Shown here piece by piece: positions 36,323-44,774 of a stretch of 64,000 bases of DNA. The notes below the pieces were generated by a model. The model saw nothing but the letters and a program-made list of their open reading frames with translations, was not told the DNA's origin and did not search any database. Position 1 is the first letter of the stretch, and every line of letters starts with the position of its first letter. Position numbers and translations under genes: made by a program. This DNA is from CPC320 sp002336405 (lineage in GTDB: Bacteria; Pseudomonadota; Alphaproteobacteria; Rhodobacterales; Rhodobacteraceae). The stretch is taken from the NCBI GenBank assembly GCA_949372595.1, contig CASIAN010000038.1, positions 1 to 64,000 on the forward strand. Direction: 5' to 3'.

Positions 36323-37677
36323 GCGCCAACTCCATCTGCATTGTTTGCAATTTTAAGATCACCGCCATGGGCACGCGCCACCTCGTCTGCGATGGTCAGG
36401 CCAAGGCCGGACCCAACGATCCCGGCAACATTACTACCACGAGCAAACCGCTTGGTCAGCCCCGCGGCGCCAGTTTGCGGGAACCCAAGCCCCTGATCAT
36501 GAAACGACAAGATCACCCAAGGTGTCTGACGAACCAATTCCACTGAAACCCGGCTGTCCATAGGAGAGTATTTAATCGCATTGTCCAACAAATTGCGCAC
36601 TGCGTTCTGGATTAGGATGGCATCACCCGAAATTTTCGCAGGGTCATTTTCATTGTATGTGAGGTCAATATCTTTCAATTCAGCCACGGCTTTAAGCCGG
36701 TCAACGGTCTCGCCAACCAAAGCAGCCAAATCAATCTGGCTCTGTTCAAGATGATCAGTGCGAAAAGTAACCATCGCATGATCCAAAAGCTGCCCCGCTG
36801 CCCGCGAACTGTCATCAATCGCCCGGATCATTTCTTTCAGTGAGGCGCGGTTTTCATCTTTTTCGACCCGGCGCAGGGTAATTTCTGCTTGCGCCCGAAC
36901 CGTGGCCAGTGGTGTACGCACACGGTGTGCGGCTTCTGCGATAAAATCCTCAGATCGGGTCAACGATATTTTCAGTCGTTCAATAAACTGGTTAAGTGAT
37001 TTCACCAGTGGCACCATTTCAGCGGGAACTCTGTCGGTGACTGGACGCAAATCCCTTGGCCCCCGCCGTGACACCGCGCTTGCCAACCGCCTCAGCGGCC
37101 CAACCGTGGATTGCGCTGAAAACAAAGCAAGTACTGCCGAAATAGCAAAAAAACCACCTCCAAACAACATTGCCATACGCGAGATTTCTTCCAGTGTCTG
37201 ATCCTGACCATTGCGGGTTTGCGCCACCGAGACCCGCAACTCCACCGGCTGGTTCTCCAAAGCCAACCGCCTTGAGGCGGTCACCATACGGATTTCCCGA
37301 TCTTGATATATCTCAGTACTGAATATCGGACTGCCGGTATTTTTGACTGACGCCGGGTTCGGCAGATCATCATATCCGGTCAGAAAGACACTATTTTTAT
37401 CAATACGGTAAAAAACACGGTCATCACTAAGGTTGCTCAGCATGGAAAACGCTGAATAGGGGATATCAACAATAAGTTCGCCTTGCTGAATTGCCGAGGC
37501 ATCTAATATCGACGTCACCGAGGCCATCAAGATGTTATCTTGCGACTGCTCGGCCAGCTGTTGGGCAAAACTTCGGACTATAAACACCAACAGAAGCGTC
37601 AAAAGAGCAGCATTGCTCAGCAATTGTAGGGAAAGCCGTCGACGAATTGATCCCGTGGCCTTAAGCTCGGCACTCAT
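36292..37677 (-). CDS. tctE: TctE-like sensor histidine kinase
   Basis: A two-transmembrane sensor kinase of 461 residues. TM1 is about residues 15-33 (LLSNAALLTLLLVFIVRSF), the periplasmic sensor about 35-168, and TM2 about 170-188 (MLFGGGFFAISAVLALFSA), followed by a HAMP-like segment. The phosphoacceptor is in the H-box FIAEAAHRVRTPLATVRAQ; N-box NAVRNLLDNAIKYSP and G-boxes HDQGLGFP and GSGLGLTIADEVARAHGG complete the catalytic domain. The periplasmic region resembles the TctE family N-terminal domain. Its start overlaps the regulator's end by four bases. Together with the regulator it faces the tctCBA operon. Confidence 0.9.
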   Translation of the reverse strand: MSAELKATGSIRRRLSLQLLSNAALLTLLLVFIVRSFAQQLAEQSQDNILMASVTSILDASAIQQGELIVDIPYSAFSMLSNLSDDRVFYRIDKNSVFLTGYDDLPNPASVKNTGSPIFSTEIYQDREIRMVTASRRLALENQPVELRVSVAQTRNGQDQTLEEISRMAMLFGGGFFAISAVLALFSAQSTVGPLRRLASAVSRRGPRDLRPVTDRVPAEMVPLVKSLNQFIERLKISLTRSEDFIAEAAHRVRTPLATVRAQAEITLRRVEKDENRASLKEMIRAIDDSSRAAGQLLDHAMVTFRTDHLEQSQIDLAALVGETVDRLKAVAELKDIDLTYNENDPAKISGDAILIQNAVRNLLDNAIKYSPMDSRVSVELVRQTPWVILSFHDQGLGFPQTGAAGLTKRFARGSNVAGIVGSGLGLTIADEVARAHGGDLKIANNADGVGACVSISFPLS

Positions 37678-38339
37678 GCGAGGCTTAGCCGGTAACCCAA
37701 CCCTCGCACTGTTATGATCCGCACGTTGCTGCCTTCGATGTGCTTGCGCAACCTAGCCACATAGACTTCGATCGCATTTTCCGACACGTCTTCGTCGTAG
37801 GAAAACAGCCGGTCCACCAACTTAGACTTTGAGAAAATCTGCTCTGGGGCGTTAAAGAATACCTCAAGCAAGCGCAGTTCTTTATTGCGCAGGGCCGTGG
37901 CTGTGCCGTTCAACGTGACGGTGCCCGCTAAGGCGTCAAAGTCCACATTTCCGAATCGCTTACAATTGCTTGCCCCCCCGCCCTGACGTCGCAAAACAGC
38001 TCGGCATCGGGCCTCTAATTCAGAAAAATCAAACGGTTTGGTGATATAATCATCTGCCCCCAAGTCTAAAACACCAACCCTATCAGACACCTCAGAACGC
38101 GCGGTTAAAACAATCACAGGTGTTTTTCCCGCACCGGCACGATAGCGTCGCAAAAACCGTCGACCATCCCCGTCCGGCAGCATAATATCAAGCAATATCA
38201 GGTCGTAAGTCGTTGCCGCCACATGCTCAGACGCGAGGGATAAATTGCCTGCATGATCGACGATATGACTATCCAGAGACAACCGATCACAGATTGCTTT
38301 GGCCAGTTGTTCATTGTCTTCTACCAGAAGAAACCGCAT
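37674..38339 (-). CDS. tctD: TctD-like response regulator (OmpR family)
   Basis: A 221-residue OmpR-type regulator. Receiver domain residues 1-115 include acidic residues Glu7/Asp8, phosphoacceptor Asp51 in ILLDIMLPDGDG, Thr in VLTARSE and Lys in ITKPFDF. The C-terminal winged helix has ELRLLEVFFNAPEQIFSK and EVYVARLRKHIEGSNVRIITVRGLGYRL. It is first in the regulator-kinase-binding protein operon, divergent from tctC with about 315 bases between. Two phased direct repeats in that gap fit its expected binding mode, one next to its own start. Confidence 0.92.
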   Translation of the reverse strand: MRFLLVEDNEQLAKAICDRLSLDSHIVDHAGNLSLASEHVAATTYDLILLDIMLPDGDGRRFLRRYRAGAGKTPVIVLTARSEVSDRVGVLDLGADDYITKPFDFSELEARCRAVLRRQGGGASNCKRFGNVDFDALAGTVTLNGTATALRNKELRLLEVFFNAPEQIFSKSKLVDRLFSYDEDVSENAIEVYVARLRKHIEGSNVRIITVRGLGYRLSLA

Positions 38340-38365
38340 GTGCGTTAGGCCCCGCTTAGGTGGCG

Positions 38366-38387
38366 TGACAGTTTGGTGTCAGCTTAC
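38366..38387. promoter_or_regulatory. Phased direct repeat near tctD, candidate regulator site
   Basis: TGACAGTTTGG directly followed by TGTCAGCTTAC, sharing the TGWCAG-TT pattern at an 11-base period, as OmpR-family dimers require. It ends about 27 bases upstream of the regulator's start codon, suggesting autoregulation. Confidence 0.5.
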
Positions 38388-38564
38388 TTTGTTATTTACC
38401 CCTCATGGCCGCGAAACCGTGCACATGTCAAATGCAAGGCGAATATGACAATTTCAAATCTTGGGCGTTGGCCCGTATTAATGGCAGAAGCAAGGTGATC
38501 GATCAGGAAATTTTTCGACGTTTAAATCCTCTTAGAAACCAGAGCTTTCATTTTATTTCGACTG

Positions 38565-38586
38565 TGTCAGGTTTATGTCAGGTTCA
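38565..38586. promoter_or_regulatory. Phased direct repeat upstream of tctC, candidate regulator site
   Basis: TGTCAGGTTTA followed at once by TGTCAGGTTCA, ten of eleven bases identical. It lies about 70 bases before the tctC start, a typical position for activation by an OmpR-family regulator, and resembles the repeat near tctD. Confidence 0.6.
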
Positions 38587-38621
38587 TCGGCTAGATGTTA
38601 CTATGTAAACCGATTTATCAA

Positions 38622-38637
38622 ACTTAATCGGTTAAGT
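38622..38637. promoter_or_regulatory. Imperfect palindrome just before the tctC ribosome site
   Basis: ACTTAATCGGTTAAGT, an inverted repeat with one mismatched pair, four bases upstream of the Shine-Dalgarno. It overlaps a second stem, AACCGATT (38608-38615) with AATCGGTT (38626-38633). It might bind a regulator or form an RNA hairpin in the leader. Confidence 0.4.
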
Positions 38638-38654
38638 TTTTGGGAGGAAATAAC

Positions 38655-39617
38655 TTGAAGATGATTTCAAAAATGGCCACCGCGGCCATACTGACGGTTG
38701 GCCTAGCAGGACAATCGTTTGCAGCCGAATGTATCGCGCCGGCGAATCCGGGCGGAGGTTGGGATTTTACCTGCCGCAGCATTACAAAAATTATGAATGA
38801 TATTGGTGCGGTTGATGGGGCCATTCAAGTCACCAACATGGCTGGCGGTGGCGGAGGCTTAGCTTACACGCATGTGGTGAACGAGCGCAACGAAGATGCC
38901 GATTTGATCGTCGCCGCTTCAACGGCCACCGCAACGCGCTTGGCACAAAATGCGTATTCAGGAATGACCGCAGATCAAGTGCGGTTCTTGGGCGCTATTG
39001 GCGCGGATCCCGGTGTGATTGTTGTGGGCAAGGATTCACCTTATCAAAACCTGAATGAACTATTAGATGCGGTGATAAAAGATCCATCAAAGCATGCTTT
39101 TGCAGGCGGTTCTGCGGCAGGTGGATATGACCATTTAAAAGTTCTGATGGCGCTAAAGCGCAAGGGTTTTACCGACATTCGAAAAATTAAATATATCGGT
39201 GTTGATGGGGATGCAGATGCGATCACGCAGACAATTGGTGGCTTTACGGCCGCGATGACCGGTGACATTTCTGGCGTGGTTGGTTTTATCAAATCTGGTG
39301 ATGTGCGGGTGTTGGCCTCTTTCACCGATGAGCGGATCCCCGGCTTTGAAGATATCCCGACTGCCAAAGAGCAAGGTATTGACGTTGTTGCCGTAAACTG
39401 GCGTGGCTTATACACACCAAAAGGTGCTTCGGAAACGTCTTACAAGGCTTGGACAGAGGCCCTGCGTAAAGTAGGAGCCTCAGCCGAGTGGAAAGAAGCT
39501 ATGATGGCTAATGGACTTGCTCCTTTCAACAAAGTTGGTTCGAATTTCCAATCCTATGTAGATGGTGTGATCGATGAAGTGCGCGCCATGTCCGTTGAAC
39601 TGGGTGTTATGAAATAA
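38655..39617 (+). CDS. tctC: Tripartite tricarboxylate transporter, periplasmic binding protein
   Basis: A Bug/TctC-family binding protein of 320 residues. The signal peptide MKMISKMATAAILTVGLAGQSFA precedes AECIAPANPGGGWDFTCR, whose PxxPGGGxD-type segment is the family's ligand motif. Other features are TNMAGGGGGLAYTHVV, FAGGSAAGGYDH and VNWRGLYTPKG. A TTG start at 38655 is chosen because GGAGG lies eight bases before it; an ATG at 38661 would be 14 bases away. It overlaps tctB by one base (TAATG). The two Cys residues near the mature N-terminus (AECIAPANPGGGWDFTCR) could form a disulfide. The ligand is unknown. Confidence 0.92.
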   Translation: MKMISKMATAAILTVGLAGQSFAAECIAPANPGGGWDFTCRSITKIMNDIGAVDGAIQVTNMAGGGGGLAYTHVVNERNEDADLIVAASTATATRLAQNAYSGMTADQVRFLGAIGADPGVIVVGKDSPYQNLNELLDAVIKDPSKHAFAGGSAAGGYDHLKVLMALKRKGFTDIRKIKYIGVDGDADAITQTIGGFTAAMTGDISGVVGFIKSGDVRVLASFTDERIPGFEDIPTAKEQGIDVVAVNWRGLYTPKGASETSYKAWTEALRKVGASAEWKEAMMANGLAPFNKVGSNFQSYVDGVIDEVRAMSVELGVMK

Positions 39618-40054
39618 TGTCAGACCGGATAACCGGGTTTGTCGTTGCTGTACTGGCGCTTGCATTTTTCGCAAGCGCCAGTCAGTTAGAACAGCCATTT
39701 TTTGCAGATCCTCTGGGGCCAAAAGCTTTCCCGATGGTGGTTGCAGGAGTGGCAATGGTAGCCGCTATATTGATGATCATTAAACCCGATGCCGAACCAA
39801 ATTGGCCAGCCTTTGCCGTTTTGGGGCGCATTGCCATCGCTACCCTTATTCTAGTGATATACGCCTATGGTTTAAAACCGCTTGGGTTTTTGCTACCAAC
39901 GGCGCTGGCGGCGGGGGCCGTCTCTTATCAAATTGATCCCAAATTCAGCAATGCAGCAAAAATCGGCATTGGTCTTTCGGGTGGTCTTTTTGTTATTTTT
40001 AAATTTGGTTTGGGGCTTAGCTTATTCGCCTTGCCACGCTGGATGATGGGATAA
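39617..40054 (+). CDS. tctB: Tripartite tricarboxylate transporter, small membrane subunit
   Basis: A TctB-family membrane protein of 145 residues with four predicted hydrophobic helices. It begins MSDRITGFVVAVLALAFFA and carries the FADPLGPKAFPMVVAGVAM segment typical of TctB and YLKPLGF-like KPLGFLLPTALAA. It overlaps tctC by one base and precedes tctA by four bases, so the three subunits are translated as a block. Confidence 0.93.
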   Translation: MSDRITGFVVAVLALAFFASASQLEQPFFADPLGPKAFPMVVAGVAMVAAILMIIKPDAEPNWPAFAVLGRIAIATLILVIYAYGLKPLGFLLPTALAAGAVSYQIDPKFSNAAKIGIGLSGGLFVIFKFGLGLSLFALPRWMMG

Positions 40055-40058
40055 AGAC

Positions 40059-41570
40059 ATGGATCTTTTTGCAAATCTTGCGCTGGGCTTTTCCGTCGCT
40101 TTAAGCCCGACAACTCTATCTTTAGCAGTTATTGGTTGTGTTTTAGGAACTATAATAGGTGCTTTGCCGGGTCTTGGTCCCGCTAATGGCGTGGCGATTT
40201 TGATCCCCTTGTCCTTTTCTTTTGATTTAGATGCCACGCAAGCGTTGGTCCTGATGACCAGCGTGTATTATGGCGCGATGTATGGGGGGCGAATATCATC
40301 AATTTTGCTGAACATACCCGGCGATGAGCCCGCGATGATGACCACGCTGGATGGCTACCCGATGGCCAAAAAAGGTCGTGCAGGGGATGCGTTGGTATTG
40401 TCAGGTGTTGCCTCTTTTGTCGGGGCATTTCTGGCTACCATAGGCTTGATGCTTTTGGCTCCACTGCTGGCGCGGGTGGCGTTTTTATTTGGACCTGCGG
40501 AGTATTTTGCACTTTATTTATTGGCTTTTTGCACGCTGGGTGGCTTGGGATCAAAAAATCAATCCAAAGCCGCGATTGCCGTGTGTCTCGGGTTAGGTAT
40601 TGCAATGATTGGGGTTGATAATTCGACCGGTTTGACACGCTTTACCGGAGGTAGTTTGCACCTTTTTGACGGGATAGATTTTTTGGTGGCGATCGTGGGT
40701 TTATTCGCGGTATCTGAAGTCTTTATTTTCATCGAAAGCCATGGCAAAGATTCTGCAATCGGTATTAAACTGGAAAAAATCACTATTCCGGTGAAAGATA
40801 TTGTTAACTCAAAATGGACGATGCTGCGCAGCTCAGCCATTGGGTTTATAGCCGGGTTGTTGCCAGGCGCCGGGGCATCCTTGGGTAGTTTTTTAGCCTA
40901 TATGGTCGAAAAATCCGTATCCAAGGATAAAGACAGTTTTGGCACGGGCAATCCGCGTGGCGTCGCCGCGCCGGAAGCTGGCAACAATGCGGCGGCAGGC
41001 GGAGCTTTAGTTCCCATGCTAACACTCGGTGTGCCGGGATCAGGGACCACAGCGGTACTCTTGGCGCTGCTGATGACATTGAACATTACCCCCGGACCCT
41101 TGCTCTTTACCGAACGGCCAGAAGTAGTTTGGGGATTGATTGCCTCACTATTGATTGCGAATTTTGTGCTGCTAATTTTGAACATCCCTTTGGTAAAAGT
41201 GTTTAGCCGGTTGCTACAAGTGCCTGCTGCGATTTTGCTCCCCGGGGTGACTATGATTTCTTTTGTGGGTATTTTTTCGCTGTCGGGTTCATATTTTGAT
41301 CTGCTGCTGATGATCGGCTTTGGCGTTCTGGGCTACGCATTGCGCAAATTATCCATTCCCACAGTGCCAGTGATCTTAGGTATCCTGCTAGGGGGCCATA
41401 TGGAGGTCAGCTTGCGCCGCGCCATGGTACTGTCTGACGGCGATTGGACTTATCTGTTTGCAACCCCGATATCGCTTGGGCTTTGGGCGGCGGCATTGAT
41501 CGGGTTCATTGCACCGATTTTTCTGCGCAGTTATTTAACAATCCCCAAACCAATCAAAGAGGAAAAGTAA
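40059..41570 (+). CDS. tctA: Tripartite tricarboxylate transporter, large membrane subunit
   Basis: The 503-residue channel subunit with about 11-12 membrane helices. The signature GTIIGALPGLGPANGVAILIPLSF near the N-terminus and its second-half repeat GFIAGLLPGAGASLGSFLAYMVEK mark the TctA family. GVAAPEAGNNAAAGGALVPMLTLGVPGSGTTAVLLALL is the conserved substrate region. It overlaps the next gene by one base (TAATG). The family moves citrate and many other carboxylates with secondary energy coupling. Confidence 0.96.
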   Translation: MDLFANLALGFSVALSPTTLSLAVIGCVLGTIIGALPGLGPANGVAILIPLSFSFDLDATQALVLMTSVYYGAMYGGRISSILLNIPGDEPAMMTTLDGYPMAKKGRAGDALVLSGVASFVGAFLATIGLMLLAPLLARVAFLFGPAEYFALYLLAFCTLGGLGSKNQSKAAIAVCLGLGIAMIGVDNSTGLTRFTGGSLHLFDGIDFLVAIVGLFAVSEVFIFIESHGKDSAIGIKLEKITIPVKDIVNSKWTMLRSSAIGFIAGLLPGAGASLGSFLAYMVEKSVSKDKDSFGTGNPRGVAAPEAGNNAAAGGALVPMLTLGVPGSGTTAVLLALLMTLNITPGPLLFTERPEVVWGLIASLLIANFVLLILNIPLVKVFSRLLQVPAAILLPGVTMISFVGIFSLSGSYFDLLLMIGFGVLGYALRKLSIPTVPVILGILLGGHMEVSLRRAMVLSDGDWTYLFATPISLGLWAAALIGFIAPIFLRSYLTIPKPIKEEK

Positions 41571-42937
41571 TGCAAACGCGCATCCTTGTGCCTACAGGCG
41601 TTTTGGGAATGGGGTTTGATCAGGCGGCGCTTGAGGCCGGTATAAAGCGCGCGCCCGATGCCATTTGTGTTGATGGGGGCTCAACCGACAGCGGACCTTT
41701 TTATTTGGGAACAGCCACATCTAAATATGCCAGATCGACCTCAAAGGCCGACTGGCGCCGGTTGATGTTGGCCCGCCAACAAGCCAGTGTCCCTTTGATC
41801 ATCGGTTCATGTGGTACATGCGGGGCAGATGCAACTGTAGATTGGATGTATGAGATTACTTGTGAGTTGGCTGAAGAGCTGGGCCAATCACTCATAATCG
41901 CGAGGCTTTATTCTGAGCAGGACCTTTCGAATTTAAAAATTGCTTTTGATACCGGGCGGATCACCGCATTGCCCGCGGCACCAGATCTGACTGCAGCTAG
42001 CTTTACATCCATGTCGCATGCTGTGGCGCTGGCGGGCGCTGAACAGATTGGCGCGGCTCTGGACAGTGGGGCTGATATTATACTGGCAGGGCGGACCACC
42101 GATACGGCAACGATTGCGGCGCTGCCACTAAAACGCGGGGCGCATAATGGAGCGGCCTGGCATGGCGCGAAAGTTGCTGAATGCGGGGCATTTTGCTCTA
42201 CGCATCCGGGAACTGGGGTGGTGTTGGTGGATTTTGATGAAACTGGGTTCACAATTGAAGCCATGGCTAAAGAGGCAAGTTGTACCCCGCATTCGGTATC
42301 TGCACATATGCTGTATGAAAATGTCGATCCATTTATTCTTTATGAACCTGGAGGGCATTTAGATGTGACCGCCGCGCGCTATCAAGCCCTCCCACGCGGG
42401 CGCGTGCGCGTGGAAGGCGCTATATGGCATCCCACAGAGCACTATTGCGTAAAACTCGAAGCTACTACGATTGGTGGGTATCAAACCAGCATGATGGCGA
42501 TCTTGCGTGATGGCCGGTATGTTGAAAAAGCAGCCCATTGGGCCGAAAGCTTGGTTTCTTTTTGTCATCAAAAAATTCAAAGTTCGATGCTGCTATTGCC
42601 GCAGGATTATAGCCTTGAATGTCGACTAATTGGTTTAAATGCCGCCTTGGGCGACCTTGAAACGTCAGCCAGCGCAGATGCACATGAAATTGGTGTGCTG
42701 GTGATGATCACTGCAAAAAATCAAGAAACTGCTACGGATATCTCAAAAATCATCAATCCCTATCTGCTGCACCACCCACTGAGTGCAAGTGAAGATTTAC
42801 CGACTTTTGCCTTTCCTTATTCGCCAGCCCATAGCGAGCGCGGTATTTTACATGAGTTTGCCTTAAACCATGTACTTGAATTGGAAAGTCCCATGGCAGC
42901 GTTCCGGTTGAACATATCGGAGATCTGCTTTGGGTAA
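41570..42937 (+). CDS. DUF1446/AtuA-family protein
   Basis: A 455-residue protein of the acyclic terpene utilisation AtuA family (DUF1446). Visible features are ICVDGGSTDSGPFYLG near the N-terminus, LIIGSCGTCGADATVDWM with a Cys pair, and GADIILAGRTTDTATIAALP and FDETGFTIEAMAKE. A GAGG site lies in the end of tctA and the start overlaps the tctA stop by one base. The partner DUF4387 gene follows. In other bacteria these two families travel together and with carboxylate catabolism, so a role in breaking down the imported acid is likely. The reaction is unknown. Confidence 0.88.
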   Translation: MQTRILVPTGVLGMGFDQAALEAGIKRAPDAICVDGGSTDSGPFYLGTATSKYARSTSKADWRRLMLARQQASVPLIIGSCGTCGADATVDWMYEITCELAEELGQSLIIARLYSEQDLSNLKIAFDTGRITALPAAPDLTAASFTSMSHAVALAGAEQIGAALDSGADIILAGRTTDTATIAALPLKRGAHNGAAWHGAKVAECGAFCSTHPGTGVVLVDFDETGFTIEAMAKEASCTPHSVSAHMLYENVDPFILYEPGGHLDVTAARYQALPRGRVRVEGAIWHPTEHYCVKLEATTIGGYQTSMMAILRDGRYVEKAAHWAESLVSFCHQKIQSSMLLLPQDYSLECRLIGLNAALGDLETSASADAHEIGVLVMITAKNQETATDISKIINPYLLHHPLSASEDLPTFAFPYSPAHSERGILHEFALNHVLELESPMAAFRLNISEICFG

Positions 42938-43247
42938 GCTTGGGCAATTTGTAAAGAAAATCCGATCCAAAAATGCTGGGCCATTTTGGATTACAGTCGA
43001 TATTTTTTGCGGCAATCCACATACTTTTAATCAGGTCTGTAGCGCCCTGAAGACGGAACGGATCGCACAACTTCTAGCCCTACAGGCTGCAGCGGTAAAG
43101 CGATTTGATATTGAAGACTTAGCGGTGATTAAAATCAGCTTTCCAAGACATCACGTGCAGGGCAGCCGATTTGATCGTGATATCCATGGGGCGCAAATTG
43201 CCAACCTATTTGCCGAGCTACAACTTGACATGACGGATTTAGATTAA
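42930..43247 (+). CDS. DUF4387 protein, AtuA partner
   Basis: A 105-residue protein with the DUF4387 pattern: VKKIRSKNAGPFWITVDIFC near the N-terminus, the conserved IRSKNAGP being diagnostic, then FDIEDLAVIKISFPRHHVQGSRFDRDIHGAQ. A TTG start at 42930 matches the expected family N-terminus and overlaps the AtuA-family stop by eight bases, indicating coupled translation. It is probably a subunit or chaperone of the AtuA-family enzyme; in some genomes the two are fused. The function is unknown. Confidence 0.8.
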   Translation: MGKLGQFVKKIRSKNAGPFWITVDIFCGNPHTFNQVCSALKTERIAQLLALQAAAVKRFDIEDLAVIKISFPRHHVQGSRFDRDIHGAQIANLFAELQLDMTDLD

Positions 43248-43580
43248 GCCAGATTAGGAGCTCGCTGGGCGGACCACTGTCTGATCCTGCTTACTTTTTT
43301 CACACTAACGGTGATGCGCCTGTCTTGGCCAAAACAACGCTACCAAATTTTGAATATGCAGGCATTGCTATCTGTGTAAGCAAACCGTCAAAAGCCCATC
43401 ATCTGACAGCAGATAGCAGCGTTGGAGAAACCTTTAAGCAAGGGCCTTAGTGGCATTGCAATCGCCCCGTGCCAGCAAAATTTCGGGTGCGGCACAAGGG
43501 GCGATGCGGATAGTTCAGCTCAAGGCTCGGTAAAAATTAAAAATCCAGCCCCGAAAGACACACCGAGCCGCACCCGCCTA
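43248..43580. other. Intergenic with long inverted repeat
   Basis: About 330 bases between the Tct block and prfB. It holds an inverted repeat, ATCGCCCCGTGCC (43461-43473) against GGCACAAGGGGCGAT (43491-43505). Read on the minus strand it lies about 75 bases past the prfB stop and may help end that transcript. No gene is seen. Confidence 0.5.
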
Positions 43581-44708
43581 TTAGTCTTCCGCTCTGGCCT
43601 CAGCGCGGGATTTCCCCGAAACGTCTTGGGCCAGTGTCGCCGCCATAAACGCATCCAGATCACCGTCCAAGACACCTTTGGTGTCCGAAGTTTCATGTCC
43701 AGTGCGCAGGTCTTTGACCATCTGGTAAGGCTGCAGCACATATGATCGGATCTGATTGCCCCAGCCGGCATCACCCTTGCTTTCATGGGCCTCATTGATG
43801 GCAGCGTTGCGCCGGTCCAGCTCCATTTGGTAAAGCCGTGATTTCAGCGCTTTCATGGCGATATCACGGTTTTGGTGTTGGGATTTTTCCGAACTTGTGA
43901 CCACGATACCGGTTGGATGGTGGGTAATGCGCACGGCAGAATCAGTGGTATTGACGTGCTGCCCTCCAGCTCCGGAAGACCGGTAGGTATCAATCCGGAT
44001 ATCAGCGGGGTTGACCTCGACCTCGATATTGTCGTCAACCACCGGATATATCCAAACCGAGCAGAACGAAGTGTGGCGCTTGGCGGCGCTGTCAAACGGC
44101 GAGATACGCACCAACCGATGCACGCCACTTTCTGATTTCAGCCAGCCATATGCATTCAAACCACTAATTTTATAAGTCACGGACTTGGTCCCCGCCTCTT
44201 CGCCCGGGGTCTCGGATTGCATATCTACATTATAGCCGCGCTTTTCGGCCCAGCGCACGTACATCCGCGCCAGCATCGAGGCCCAGTCACAGCTCTCGGT
44301 GCCCCCGGCACCGGAATGGATTTCAAGAAACGTGTCATTGCTGTCCGCCTCGCCGTTAAGCAAGGCCTCAAGTTCTTTTTCAGCGGCTGTCAAAGCCAGT
44401 GCCATCAGGCTTTCTTCGGCTTCAGCGACAACCTCATCATCGCCTTCCATCTCACCCAATTCAATCAGTTCAACCGTGTCAGAAAGGTCTTGCTTGATGG
44501 ATTTATGCGTTGCCATCGCATCAACCAAAACCTGCCGCTCGCGCATTAATTTTTGGGCTTTTGCAGCGTCATTCCACAGATCAGGATCCTCAACACGGGC
44601 GTTAAACTCTTCGAGCCGGTGTTCGGCAGTGTCCCAATCCATTCGCTGGCCCAGCAGAAGCAAAGATTTTTCAATCTCAGCAATAGTATTTTGCAGATCC
44701 GCGCGCAT
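43581..44708 (-). CDS. prfB: Peptide chain release factor 2
   Basis: It terminates translation at UGA and UAA. At 375 residues it is full length. The GGQ catalytic loop is in SSGAGGQHVNTTDSAVRI, and the stop-codon anticodon-like tripeptide SPF sits in RISPFDSAAKRHTSF. The reading frame is continuous through the position where many bacteria carry an in-frame UGA for programmed +1 shifting, so autoregulation by frameshift is absent here. ATG 44708 has AAGGA about seven bases upstream. It lies downstream of mrcA on the same strand. Confidence 0.96.
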   Translation of the reverse strand: MRADLQNTIAEIEKSLLLLGQRMDWDTAEHRLEEFNARVEDPDLWNDAAKAQKLMRERQVLVDAMATHKSIKQDLSDTVELIELGEMEGDDEVVAEAEESLMALALTAAEKELEALLNGEADSNDTFLEIHSGAGGTESCDWASMLARMYVRWAEKRGYNVDMQSETPGEEAGTKSVTYKISGLNAYGWLKSESGVHRLVRISPFDSAAKRHTSFCSVWIYPVVDDNIEVEVNPADIRIDTYRSSGAGGQHVNTTDSAVRITHHPTGIVVTSSEKSQHQNRDIAMKALKSRLYQMELDRRNAAINEAHESKGDAGWGNQIRSYVLQPYQMVKDLRTGHETSDTKGVLDGDLDAFMAATLAQDVSGKSRAEARAED

Positions 44709-44774
44709 CAGATGGTCCTTGATCGTTCAAATGTCATGCCGCGGTGATAGACCAGCGGCGCGGTCTCGACAAGG

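Noticed and set aside
43581..44708. Programmed frameshift in prfB
   Set aside because: The frame is continuous from ATG 44708 through the position where the UGA usually occurs.
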